DNA from: Candidatus Moraniibacteriota bacterium
GTDB lineage: Bacteria > Patescibacteriota > Minisyncoccia > Moranbacterales > GCA-2747515
Direction of reading: 5' to 3'
Assembly: GCA_947311515.1 (NCBI GenBank)
Contig: CAMZLB010000062.1
Span: 1-33,293, forward strand
DNA: 33,293 bases
Below, piece by piece: positions 1 through 8,533 of this stretch. Under the pieces are notes generated by a model, which worked only from the letters and a program-made list of their open reading frames with translations, was not told where the DNA came from and made no database searches. Position numbers and translations under genes: made by a program. Positions within the stretch are counted from its first letter, which is position 1, and each line of letters begins with the position of its first letter.

Positions 1-819
1 ATAGACAGCAGATTAGATCATCAAAAAGAAGTATTAAAATTAAAAGGAAAATACAAGAAAAAGAATAGTTCTTTTCTTTTAAGTACTATTCCTACTAAAA
101 CTAGTGCTGAATTTGATAAATTTGAAATTGGTAATGTTCAATAGATTTTGTAGAAAGTTGTGGTGTTAGTGTAGCTGAAGAGTATGCCAATAACCTTTCT
201 ATTGTTGATATAGTGTCATCTTGGTGGGAAGTACGCTGTTATAGGTAAAGGGCAAAGAAGAACTTTAAAAGGTATAGACAGGTTAGAAAAAGAATGCCTT
301 TTGATTGGATTGAGATGCATCCTGATAATGGACCTAATTTATTGAATTATTCTGTTTATGAGTACTCTAAAGAAAAAGATATTGCATTATCTAAATCTAG
401 AGCATATCATAAAAATGATATGTTTTATTGAACAGAAAAATTCTACTCATATCAGACAGGTTATTGGATATTTGAGATATGACACTCAAAAAGAAATAGA
501 CATTTTAAATGATTTGTATGAGAATGAATTAAGTGATTACAAAAATTTTTTTCAACCCGTTACTAAATTAAAAGAAAAAGTAAGGATTGGAGGTAAAATT
601 CATAGAGAATATGATACACCAAAAACTCCCTATCAAAGAATAATGAAACCAAATCAAATTGATGATAAAATTAAAGAAAAATTGAAGAAAAAATATGAGT
701 TATTGAATCCAGCTGAACTTAAAAGAGAAATTGATAAAAAGTTAAAAAATTGTATAAGGTGTATAGTAAAAAGAAAGGTAAAAAGTATGTTAAAAGTTCT
801 AATTCATTTAAAAAATTAA
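1..819 (+). pseudogene. Decayed DDE/integrase-core transposase (truncated by window edge)
   Basis: Fragments in different frames join into one integrase-like protein: TSAEFDKFEIGNVQ / IDFVESCGVSVAEEYANNLSIVDIVSSWWE / FDWIEMHPDNGPNLLNYSVYEYSKEKDIALSKSRAYHKND / FIEQKNSTHIRQVIGYLRYDTQKEIDILNDLYENELSDYKNFFQPVTKLKEKVRIGGKIHREYDTPKTPYQR. Frame changes near 143, ~235, ~290 and ~425. ORF 358..819 is only the last piece. Confidence 0.8.
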
Positions 820-1089
820 AACCTTCTATGGTGTCATTTTAAATGATAGAAAATTAACTATTTGGGTGTCATGATTATATGATTTGACACGGTCCTTATT
901 TAAATTAGGAAATTTATATAATTAATGTACAATAAAAATAAAACATATTACTATTATTCAATGAATATCATATTCTTAAAAGTGAATAAGTTTGTGAGGC
1001 AATCTTTTTGGATGAGTTAAGAATAAATTAAAAAGTTATTGATTTTATTTGAATAATACTTACTTAAACATATATATGTAATTTATACA

Positions 1090-1197
1090 AATAGAGCGAG
1101 AAAGGTAGGTAGAGGAAGGAAAGAATATCTTCCAACTAATAAAGAGAAGTTAGTATATATTTTAATGTACCTAAGGGTATATTCAACCAAGGTATAG
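1090..1197 (+). pseudogene. Fragment of an IS5-like transposase N-terminal (HTH) region
   Basis: Translation NRARKVGRGRKEYLPTNKEKLVYILMYLRVYSTKV* resembles the N-terminal helix-turn-helix of DDE_Tnp_4/IS5-type transposases; no continuing ORF. Confidence 0.4.
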
Positions 1198-1454
1198 TAA
1201 TAAATTGGTTTGGTTGAGATTGTTTAAATTATAGAATTACTGAATTAAACCATTAAATTAGGTTTTTGACAAATTTTGACAAATCAATTAAATTGAAATA
1301 GTATTAAGATATGTAATTGATGAAAATTTTGTAAAGTACAGAGCTTGCAGTTATGAATTTATAATAAAAAGTGATTACTTATGTTTATGTTTACAAAAAA
1401 ATATTATTTAAATTTTTTCTATAAGAACTGGACTTTTGCTAAATAAAATAAAAT

Positions 1455-2984
1455 ATGATAAATAATATCACATTTATGGTGGTTTTTGCTGCTGTAGGTG
1501 CGGGTGTTTTACTTGGCTATGTAATAAGACAGAGAGTAGCAAAAAATCAAGCAAATACAGTAGAGGGTCAAGCCGAAAAGATACTATTGGATTCTAAAAT
1601 AAAAGCACAAAGTATAGTGTTACAAGCTAAGGAGAAAGCAACAGAGGTTTTAAGTGAAGTGGAAAAGAATAGTAAGGAACAAAAGGAGGAAGTTAATAAA
1701 GAAAAAAAGAGACTAGAAAAGAGAGAAGAAATGATGGATAAACGTTTCGATGAATTAGAAAATGTTAAGAAAAAGTTAGAGGAAAAGGTAGAGAAAGTAA
1801 AAAAAGCTAGAAATGAAGTTGTGGGACTTCGAGAAAAACAATTAGAGAGATTAGAAAATATTGCAGATTTGACTAAGGAACAAGCTAAAAAGGCTTTGCT
1901 GCAACTAACCGAAGAACAATCAAGAGAGACTTTAGCTTCTAGAATGGCGACACTTCAAAGAATTAATGATGAAGAATTAGAAAAAGCTTCTAGAAATATA
2001 ATGACTAGGGTTATACAGAGGTACTCACGTTCTCACGCTGCGGAAGTTATGACTAGCACATTAGTTATTCCTAATGAAGAAGTTAAGGGAAAAATTATTG
2101 GTAAAGAAGGTCGGAATATTCGTTCATTTGAGAAAAATACTGGTGTTGAATTGATTGTAGATGAAACACCAGAATCAATTGTTATTTCATCATTTGATCC
2201 AGTTCGAAGAGAGATTGCAAAAATTGCACTAGAGAAATTAATAGAAGATGGTAGAATTCATCCAGCAAAAATTGAAGAGATTGTTGTTTGGGCAGAAAAA
2301 GAAATTGATAATAGGATAATGGAGGCAGGAGAAGCTGCAGCTTATGAAATAGGTATTGTAGGACTTGATCCAAAACTTGTCTATGTTTTAGGAAGATTAA
2401 GATATAGAACTAGTTTTAAACAGAATGTTTTGTTACATTCATTGGAAGTTGCATATCTTTCAGGAGCTATTGCAGCGGAAGTAGGAGGGGATGTAAAAAC
2501 TGCAAGAATGGCGGGATTATTTCATGATATTGGAAAAGCTATTGACCATGAGGTACAAGGAACACATGTGGAAATTGGCATGAAACTTCTTAAAAAGTTT
2601 GGAATAGATGAGAAAGTTATTATGGCAATGCGTTCACATCATGAAGAATATCCGTATGCTTCTTCTGAAGCATACATTGTCACTGCTGCTGATGCATTGT
2701 CAGCTTCTAGGCCAGGTGCTAGAAAAGATACGGTAGATAACTATATAAAAAGACTTGAAGAGTTGGAATCGCTTGTTAATAGTTTTGAAGAAGTAGATAA
2801 ATCATATGCAATTCAAGCCGGTAGAGAAGTAAGAGTGTTTATAAATCCAGAAAAAACTGATGATTTAGGAGCTCATAAATTAGCTAGACGTATTGCAAAA
2901 AAGGTTGAGGAAGAACTAAAGTATCCAGGAGAGATTAAAATAAATGTTTTGCGGGAGTCTAGATCAATAGAATTTGCTAGATAA
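1455..2984 (+). CDS. rny: Ribonuclease Y
   Basis: N-terminal TM, coiled coil, KH domain (IIGKEGRNIRSFEKNTGVELIVDETPE), HD domain (LFHDIGKAIDHE), C-terminus REVRVFINPEKTDD. Confidence 0.96.
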   Translation: MINNITFMVVFAAVGAGVLLGYVIRQRVAKNQANTVEGQAEKILLDSKIKAQSIVLQAKEKATEVLSEVEKNSKEQKEEVNKEKKRLEKREEMMDKRFDELENVKKKLEEKVEKVKKARNEVVGLREKQLERLENIADLTKEQAKKALLQLTEEQSRETLASRMATLQRINDEELEKASRNIMTRVIQRYSRSHAAEVMTSTLVIPNEEVKGKIIGKEGRNIRSFEKNTGVELIVDETPESIVISSFDPVRREIAKIALEKLIEDGRIHPAKIEEIVVWAEKEIDNRIMEAGEAAAYEIGIVGLDPKLVYVLGRLRYRTSFKQNVLLHSLEVAYLSGAIAAEVGGDVKTARMAGLFHDIGKAIDHEVQGTHVEIGMKLLKKFGIDEKVIMAMRSHHEEYPYASSEAYIVTAADALSASRPGARKDTVDNYIKRLEELESLVNSFEEVDKSYAIQAGREVRVFINPEKTDDLGAHKLARRIAKKVEEELKYPGEIKINVLRESRSIEFAR

Positions 2985-3150
2985 TAAGTAGATTTTAAAT
3001 TAAGTATCCTGTGGATAACTAGGTATTGCCTAATATGCGGTATTATGTGTACAATAGTATATGAAACAAGATTACTTGTTTAAAAATTAAATTAAAAATT
3101 CTTTGGCGATATCCAAGGAATCTATAAAACTAGAAAGGTAGGTGACATTT

Positions 3151-3435
3151 ATGGCAAGAATAACAAAAGCTGATATTATATCGACAATTGCAGAAAAAAC
3201 TGATACACAAAAGGTTGTAACAACAAGAGTAGTGGATGCGTTCATTGAAGAAGTAACTGCACAATTAGCACAAAAAAATGAGGTAGCGTTTACAGGCTTT
3301 GGAACTTTTTCAACTTCAGACAGAGCTGCACGTCAAGGTGTTAATCCAGCAACTGGAGAAAAAATTCAAATCGCTGCAACAACAGTACCAAAATTTAAAG
3401 CTGGTAAGGCATTAAAAGACGCTGTTAAAGCGTAA
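3151..3435 (+). CDS. HU-family DNA-binding protein
   Basis: MARITKADIISTIAEKT...FTGFGTFSTSDRAARQGVNPATGEKIQIAATTVPKFKAGKALKDAV; ATG at 3151 with upstream aggtaggtg preferred over the GTG at 3142. Confidence 0.95.
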   Translation: MARITKADIISTIAEKTDTQKVVTTRVVDAFIEEVTAQLAQKNEVAFTGFGTFSTSDRAARQGVNPATGEKIQIAATTVPKFKAGKALKDAVKA

Positions 3436-3445
3436 TTTGTAAATG

Positions 3446-3503
3446 TCATGACAGTATCGAAGTTATAATATTAGGGGATATTTATACTAAGATACTGTCA
3501 TGA
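3446..3503. other. 13-bp perfect inverted repeat downstream of HU gene
   Basis: TCATGACAGTATC (3446-3458) and GATACTGTCATGA (3491-3503), 32-nt loop, no poly-T tract. Confidence 0.75.
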
Positions 3504-3537
3504 TGTAGTTTGTGTATAGATAATGTTTTATTTTGAA

Positions 3538-3566
3538 TTGACAAGATTTGATTCAAAAGGTATTAA
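3538..3566 (+). promoter_or_regulatory. Candidate sigma70-type promoter for downstream ncRNA candidate
   Basis: TTGACA (3538-3543), 17-nt spacer, TATTAA (3561-3566). Confidence 0.5.
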
Positions 3567-3605
3567 AATACATCAGTGTGAAAATTGGCGTGGACGCCTT
3601 ATGAA

Positions 3606-3640
3606 TTAGGTTAGGTTAGGTTAGGTTAGGTTAGGTTAGG
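3606..3640. repeat. Simple tandem repeat TTAGG x7
   Basis: Seven perfect consecutive TTAGG units read directly. Confidence 0.98.
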
Positions 3641-3732
3641 TGTAGAAAATTTTAATTACATCGGGTGAGGTAGTTAATTTAATGCAAATTTATAAATTAA
3701 ATTTTAATAGTTTGCATTCTACAAAGTGGAAT

Positions 3733-3765
3733 AAAAAACTACTATCGGGTGAGAGTAGTTTTTTT
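3733..3765 (+). terminator. Rho-independent terminator
   Basis: AAAAAACTACT-ATCGGGTGAG-AGTAGTTTTTTT, 11-bp stem running into T7. Confidence 0.8.
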
Positions 3766-4003
3766 GGTTAATATTATTATTTGGATATAAGTGGACAAAA
3801 AAATAATAGCAGGAGAACACTTAGAAATCATATAGGAACTTCTTCAAAATCTTTCACTTCAATTAAGACTCTTATTTTTTCTTAAATTCCTTAGTATTTC
3901 TACTAAAGAATTTAAAAATCCTAGTAATAAAATAAGGTATTGTACGGGTTATACAATGTAATAAATATATTTTAAAAACTTGTATTAATTTTAAGCTATA
4001 AGA

Positions 4004-4294
4004 ATGAACATTATAATATTGTCTATAAAGGAAAAAAAAATTACATTAGAATTGTTTGTGGATAATCGTATGATTTATTTAGAGTCATGGTTGGATAATA
4101 ATGATATATTAGAAATTTTTTTTGAAGAATTAGATAAACTTCTTAAATTGAATAATTTAAATATAAAAAATATTTCAAAATTTAAATTAAAAACAGAAAA
4201 TCCATTTGGATATACAACAGTTAGAATTGCAGAAACTCTTATAAGCTCACTGAACTTTTCAGAAAAAGAGTTTTATATAAATACGAAAATATAA
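4004..4294 (+). CDS. TsaB-like (Kae1/TsaD-associated) small protein, divergent
   Basis: N-terminal pattern IILSIKEKKITLELF...ELDKLLKLNNLNIKNISKFKLKTENPFGYTTVRIAETLISSLNF resembles the TsaB N-terminal half. Confidence 0.35.
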   Translation: MNIIILSIKEKKITLELFVDNRMIYLESWLDNNDILEIFFEELDKLLKLNNLNIKNISKFKLKTENPFGYTTVRIAETLISSLNFSEKEFYINTKI

Positions 4295-4304
4295 TTATAA
4301 TATT

Positions 4305-5012
4305 ATGAATAAACCAAAAACAACGTTATTTATGTTAATGTCAGTAGACGGAAAAATTTCTACTGGAAATAAAAATGATAGAGATACTGATTTAGATTTT
4401 CATAGAATCTATGGAGTTTTGGAAGGCCTTAAGCAATATTATGATTTAGAGCAGCAAACAGATTTACATTCACTAAATACTGGAAGAGTTATGGCAAAAG
4501 TTGGAGTTAATGAAAAATTTAAAGATATGAGTTTTATGAATTTTATAATTTTTGATAACACTCATCTTAAAAAAACTGGTATAGAAAATTTAGTAAATAA
4601 TTTAAAAAAATTGTATCTAATAACATCAAATAAAAATCATCCTGCGTTTACATGTAAAAATAAAGAAAATTTAGAAATAATTTATTATAAAAATAAAATA
4701 AATTTTGTGGATCTATTTAAAAATTTTAAAGAAAAATATAGTATAGAAAATATAACAATCCAATCAGGAGGAACTATGAATTCAATATTTCTGAGAGAGA
4801 AGTTAATTGATGAAGTTTCGATTGTAGTTGCACCGGTGTTAATTGGAGGTAAAGACACACATACTTTAATAGATGGAAGAACATTGGAAACAGATGAAGA
4901 TTTGAAATATGTCAAAGCACTTGAATTGATTAATATGGATAAACTTAAAAATTCCTTCTTGCATTTAAAATATAAGATTATAAATGAAACAAAAATTAAA
5001 AATGATTGTTAA
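4305..5012 (+). CDS. RibD C-terminal / dihydrofolate reductase-like domain protein
   Basis: MLMSVDGKISTG...ITIQSGGTMNSIFLREKLIDEVSIVVAPVLIGGKDTHTLIDG. Confidence 0.82.
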   Translation: MNKPKTTLFMLMSVDGKISTGNKNDRDTDLDFHRIYGVLEGLKQYYDLEQQTDLHSLNTGRVMAKVGVNEKFKDMSFMNFIIFDNTHLKKTGIENLVNNLKKLYLITSNKNHPAFTCKNKENLEIIYYKNKINFVDLFKNFKEKYSIENITIQSGGTMNSIFLREKLIDEVSIVVAPVLIGGKDTHTLIDGRTLETDEDLKYVKALELINMDKLKNSFLHLKYKIINETKIKNDC

Positions 5013-5412
5013 AAATGCAAAACTTCAAGATTTAAATTTTGTAGTTAATTTTTTTGATAAGTATTTGGATAAAAATAATCCAGCACTTTATTCGCGAGAA
5101 TTTTTCTGTCCATCTGGGGTTAAAGCTGCTATAAGTAAGGATTTGGTGATTTTAATTTTAGATAATGATAATTTGGTAGCAGCTGTGAGACTATACCCAA
5201 GAAAGAGAGATAATATTGTTTCAGTTTATCAGTTTGCTATTAGTGAAAAATATAGAGGAAATAATTTATTGAAAAGTATGCTTAATTTTACAAAATACAA
5301 AACATTTGAATTTGTATGTCCTGCTGAAATCAAATTTAATGAATATTATGAAAAGCTTGGTGCTGAAATTATAAATAAAGATAAATTGAATTGTTGGAGA
5401 TTAAATATTTAA
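5002..5412 (+). CDS. GNAT-like N-acetyltransferase
   Basis: MIVKNAKLQDLNFVVNFFDKY...LVAAVRLYPRKRDNIVSVYQFAISEKYRGNNLLKSMLNFTK...YYEKLGAEI; start could be 4984, overlapping the upstream ORF. Confidence 0.65.
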   Translation: MIVKNAKLQDLNFVVNFFDKYLDKNNPALYSREFFCPSGVKAAISKDLVILILDNDNLVAAVRLYPRKRDNIVSVYQFAISEKYRGNNLLKSMLNFTKYKTFEFVCPAEIKFNEYYEKLGAEIINKDKLNCWRLNI

Positions 5413-5549
5413 GAGAGTTTGTAAAATTAAATTATTAGTAAAAATTAATAAAATATATTTCCCAAAGTCTCTATATTATAGGGTTTTTGTAAATTGTATT
5501 TTTTTTAAAAAAAGTGATTTCTGGAGTTTTGCAGACTCTCCTTAAATAT
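5405..5549. mobile_element. MITE-like element, copy 1
   Basis: Terminal inverted repeats ATATTTAAGAGAGTTTGTAAAA (5405-5426) and TTTTGCAGACTCTCCTTAAATAT (5527-5549); internal similarity to 26838-26989 (TTAGTAAAAATTAA, TATAGGGTTTTTGTAA). Confidence 0.65.
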
Positions 5550-5754
5550 CAGTGGAAACATGAAAAAGTTTAATACAAAGAGCTTAATAATATTATTTCT
5601 AAATAGCTCATATCCAATGTCTCTTGAAAATTCTGCATTATACTTGTTTCTAAAAGTTCAATAATGCTATGGTAGTACCTCACCTTTCTTAACGTTGTCT
5701 AGGTTAGAATTTTTACGACTTATTAGCATAGTTTATTGGAAATGGTATCATATA

Positions 5755-5804
5755 TTGACAAAATTTTTATGTTTGTTATAATACCTATACCGTTGGTGTA
5801 GGTA
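5755..5804 (+). promoter_or_regulatory. Consensus promoter overlapping a palindromic CsoR/CstR-type operator
   Basis: TTGACA (5755-5760), 16-nt spacer, TATAAT (5777-5782); imperfect palindrome TACCTATACCGTTGGTGTAGGTA (5782-5804). Confidence 0.7.
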
Positions 5805-5827
5805 ACTAATCTAAAGATTTAATTTTA

Positions 5828-6109
5828 ATGAATAATGATAAAAAGAAAATAATAATAGCACTAAAAAAAGCGCATACTAGTTTGGATAAAATAATTTTGA
5901 AAATCGAAAATGATGAGTCGCATTGTTTTGATGTTATCCAACAAAGTTTAAGTGTTATAGGTCTTATAAAAAACGCAAATAATCATATACTTGAAAAGCA
6001 TATAGATAGTTATATAGAGTGCGTTGCAAATAAGGAAGAAGGTAAAGAAGGTCTCATAAAAATGAAAGATGAAATCATAAAAATAGTGCAAATTGCACAA
6101 AATAAGTAA
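5828..6109 (+). CDS. CsoR/FrmR/CstR-family transcriptional repressor
   Basis: ALKKAHTSLDKIILKIENDESHCFDVIQQSLSVIGLIKNANNHILEKHIDSYIECVANKEEGKEGLIKMKDEIIKIV follows the DUF156 architecture, with Cys in HCFDV and in IECV. Confidence 0.75.
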   Translation: MNNDKKKIIIALKKAHTSLDKIILKIENDESHCFDVIQQSLSVIGLIKNANNHILEKHIDSYIECVANKEEGKEGLIKMKDEIIKIVQIAQNK

Positions 6110-6129
6110 CTTATAATAATATATATAAT

Positions 6130-7269
6130 ATGATAAATAAAATTAAAGAAAAATTTAATCCACTATTATTTCTATCTTCCTTGGGGGCTGGAGGTTTGGC
6201 AGTATCTGGATTTATACTCATACAATATGGTGGATTTTTTCATGGAAAAGGATTGGCAGTGTTTGCTGATATAGAACAAACTCCTATGGTTTTGATATTG
6301 GAAACTATAATGATAATATTTTCATTGATTCATGTGTATTTAACAATAGCATTTTTCATAGGACAAGCAGCTTGGAAAAAAACAAATGCAGCTAAAGAAT
6401 TTGAAAACAATCCACTTGTAAATTCAGGTTTAATGGCTCCATATGTATCAGTTTTTATGTCTATGAATGTTATAATTGCAGTTGTGAGATATTTTTCTGA
6501 ATGGATGTCTAATAACTTTCAAGCTATAATGTTACCAGCGTTTATATTTTTTGTATTACTATGGGTTCTGGCGGTATACAAAGTACTTACTCTTTTGAAA
6601 ATTGCATTTATAAAATCATTTGATGTAGAAAAAATTCATTTTGGATGGCTTTTGCAACCTTTTGCATTAGCTATGGCTACAGTCACAGGTTCAGGATTTG
6701 CGGCACTTGCAGAAAATAAAACTATCGGAGGATTTGCAGCATTTCTAACTCTTATATCTCTTACGATGGTAATTTTCCTGACATCGGTAAAGATTTTTTC
6801 AATTTTCAAAAAGCACTTAAGTAGAGATGCTATATTAGAAAATCATTTTATGCCAACATATTTAATTGTCGTACCTATAATTACATTGATAGGCATAGCT
6901 ATATTTAGATTAGGTCATTACGCACAGCACGTATTTCACGCACCTATTCTCTTTGTGATAGCGAAAATTTTAATGATTATGTTGTACGCATTTGAAGTAT
7001 GGTATTTTGTATTTGGTCTTATGATGCTAAAGAATTACTGGAAAGATTACTTAGTTGGAAAGTTTCATGTTTCTCAATGGGGGCTTATTTGTCCATTTGT
7101 AGCGCTTGGCGCATTGAGTGGTTTTATTTATAAGGCATTTTTCCAAAATGCAATATTCTTAGGAATTATATTTATACTTATATTAGGCACATCAGTATTT
7201 TATTTATTCTTACTAAAAAGACAGTTTAAATGTTTAAAGTCAGATATTAATAAAGTATGTGATGCGTAA
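6130..7269 (+). CDS. Polytopic membrane protein, SLAC1/TehA-like (possibly TsoY-like)
   Basis: About 10 hydrophobic segments; N-terminus FNPLLFLSSLGAGGLAVSGFILIQY; interior GWLLQPFALAMATVTGSGFAAL. Confidence 0.55.
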   Translation: MINKIKEKFNPLLFLSSLGAGGLAVSGFILIQYGGFFHGKGLAVFADIEQTPMVLILETIMIIFSLIHVYLTIAFFIGQAAWKKTNAAKEFENNPLVNSGLMAPYVSVFMSMNVIIAVVRYFSEWMSNNFQAIMLPAFIFFVLLWVLAVYKVLTLLKIAFIKSFDVEKIHFGWLLQPFALAMATVTGSGFAALAENKTIGGFAAFLTLISLTMVIFLTSVKIFSIFKKHLSRDAILENHFMPTYLIVVPIITLIGIAIFRLGHYAQHVFHAPILFVIAKILMIMLYAFEVWYFVFGLMMLKNYWKDYLVGKFHVSQWGLICPFVALGALSGFIYKAFFQNAIFLGIIFILILGTSVFYLFLLKRQFKCLKSDINKVCDA

Positions 7270-7386
7270 TAAGTATTAAAAAAGAATAGGAAAGTTATTA
7301 GATAGGTTTTTAGATAAATTAAATATTTTCTAACTTCTATTTAATAACTATTTCTAAATAAATATGTATATTATTTAAATAATTAT

Positions 7387-8343
7387 ATGAAAATATTATT
7401 ATATTTACAAAAAAATTTAGTTTATGTATTACCTTTTGTAATAATTATTGGAATTTACGTTGGTAAAGACATGGATGTTTCTTTTTTAAAGACTATGATT
7501 TTACCATTTACCTTTTTGATGATTTATCCTCAAATGGTAAATTTAAATGTAAAAAAAATTTTTGAAAAACCAAATAATAAACTAAAATTAGCGTCTGTTT
7601 TGTTAAATTTTATATTAATACCATTAATAGCTTATATAATTGGAAAGATATTTTTTTCTAATTCACATTTAGATGCTGTTGGATTATTTTTGATTGCACT
7701 TTTGCCAACAGGTAGTATGACACTAGCTTTTACTGGTATGGTAAATGGAAATTTACCAGCTAGCATTAGGATTTCTATATTTAGCTTATTAACAGCTTCG
7801 TTTTTAGCTCCTTTATATTTATATCAATTTATGGGAGAAGTTATAGAAATAAATTTTCTATTAATAACAAAAAAGATATTATTGGTAATTATAATACCTT
7901 TAATTCTTGGAATTATTACAAGATTTTTCATTGTTATGAAGGTTGGAGAAGAAAGATATAAAAAAGAAATTAGTAAAAAAATAGGAACTTTTTCAGTTGT
8001 AGGTGTAATAGGAATGGTATTTTCTGTAATGGCAATGAAAGCAGGATTTATAGTGGATGATCCTATGAAAATATTATTATATGTAATTCCTTTATTGTTA
8101 TTTTATGGATTTAATTATTCTATAAGTACAGTTATTGGGAAGATTTTCTTTAATAGAGAAGATGCACTAGCTTTAGTGTTTAGTACATCACTTAGACATT
8201 TAGCAATATCATTGGCAGTAGCAATTACTTCGTTTGGTGAGGTTGGTTTTCAAATGGCTATAATAATTTCTATAGCACTTGTATTTCAAATAAAATTAGG
8301 ATCTATTTATGTAAAGTTTTCTAAAAAAATATTTAAAAATTAA
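7387..8343 (+). CDS. Bile acid:sodium symporter / ACR3-like transporter
   Basis: About 10 TM; LIALLPTGSMTLAFTGMVNGNLPASIRISIFSLLTASFLAPLYL; STSLRHLAISLAVAI. Confidence 0.75.
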   Translation: MKILLYLQKNLVYVLPFVIIIGIYVGKDMDVSFLKTMILPFTFLMIYPQMVNLNVKKIFEKPNNKLKLASVLLNFILIPLIAYIIGKIFFSNSHLDAVGLFLIALLPTGSMTLAFTGMVNGNLPASIRISIFSLLTASFLAPLYLYQFMGEVIEINFLLITKKILLVIIIPLILGIITRFFIVMKVGEERYKKEISKKIGTFSVVGVIGMVFSVMAMKAGFIVDDPMKILLYVIPLLLFYGFNYSISTVIGKIFFNREDALALVFSTSLRHLAISLAVAITSFGEVGFQMAIIISIALVFQIKLGSIYVKFSKKIFKN

Positions 8344-8365
8344 TTTTTTTGCATCACAAAAAGAA

Positions 8366-8410
8366 ACACTACTTGTGGTGATTGACAAATCAAAACACTA
8401 TATATAGGGT
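8366..8410 (+). promoter_or_regulatory. Candidate NrdR boxes upstream of nrdD
   Basis: ACACTATATATAGGGT (8395-8410) is close to the NrdR box consensus ACACTATATATTGTGT; weaker ACACTACTTGTGGTGA at 8366-8381. Confidence 0.5.
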
Positions 8411-8533
8411 CTATTGTTAATATGTGGAAAACAATTTTTGAAAGTGTGTTATAATAATATTAAGTTAATAAAGAGAGATTATATCTGCTTACTGTTTTTT
8501 TTGACTTAAGAAAATAATAACTAAACGCTAAAC

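Larger units (their letters stand above)
3573..3766 (+). ncRNA. Candidate structured non-coding RNA, unknown family
   Basis: Promoter-like sequence upstream; GGCG-TGGA-CGCC hairpin; TTAGG x7; TGTAG/CTACA, TTAATTAC/GTAGTTAA and AATGCAAA/TTTGCATT pairings forming a possible 3-way junction; intrinsic terminator at the 3' end; no ORF. Confidence 0.5.

Noticed and set aside
1240-1330. Promoter for rny at the TTTTTGACAAATTTTGACAAATC repeat
   Set aside because: Two TTGACA words are present but no -10 with acceptable spacing could be assigned confidently.
3606-3640. TTAGG tandem array as CRISPR or telomere
   Set aside because: No spacers and units of only 5 bp, so not CRISPR; arthropod-type telomere similarity is coincidental in an internal bacterial locus.
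5560-5740. Possible minus-strand transposase remnant (e.g. AEFSRDIGYELFRNNIIKLFVLNFF)
   Set aside because: Short, interrupted by stops and without clear motif match; kept only as a possible decay product.
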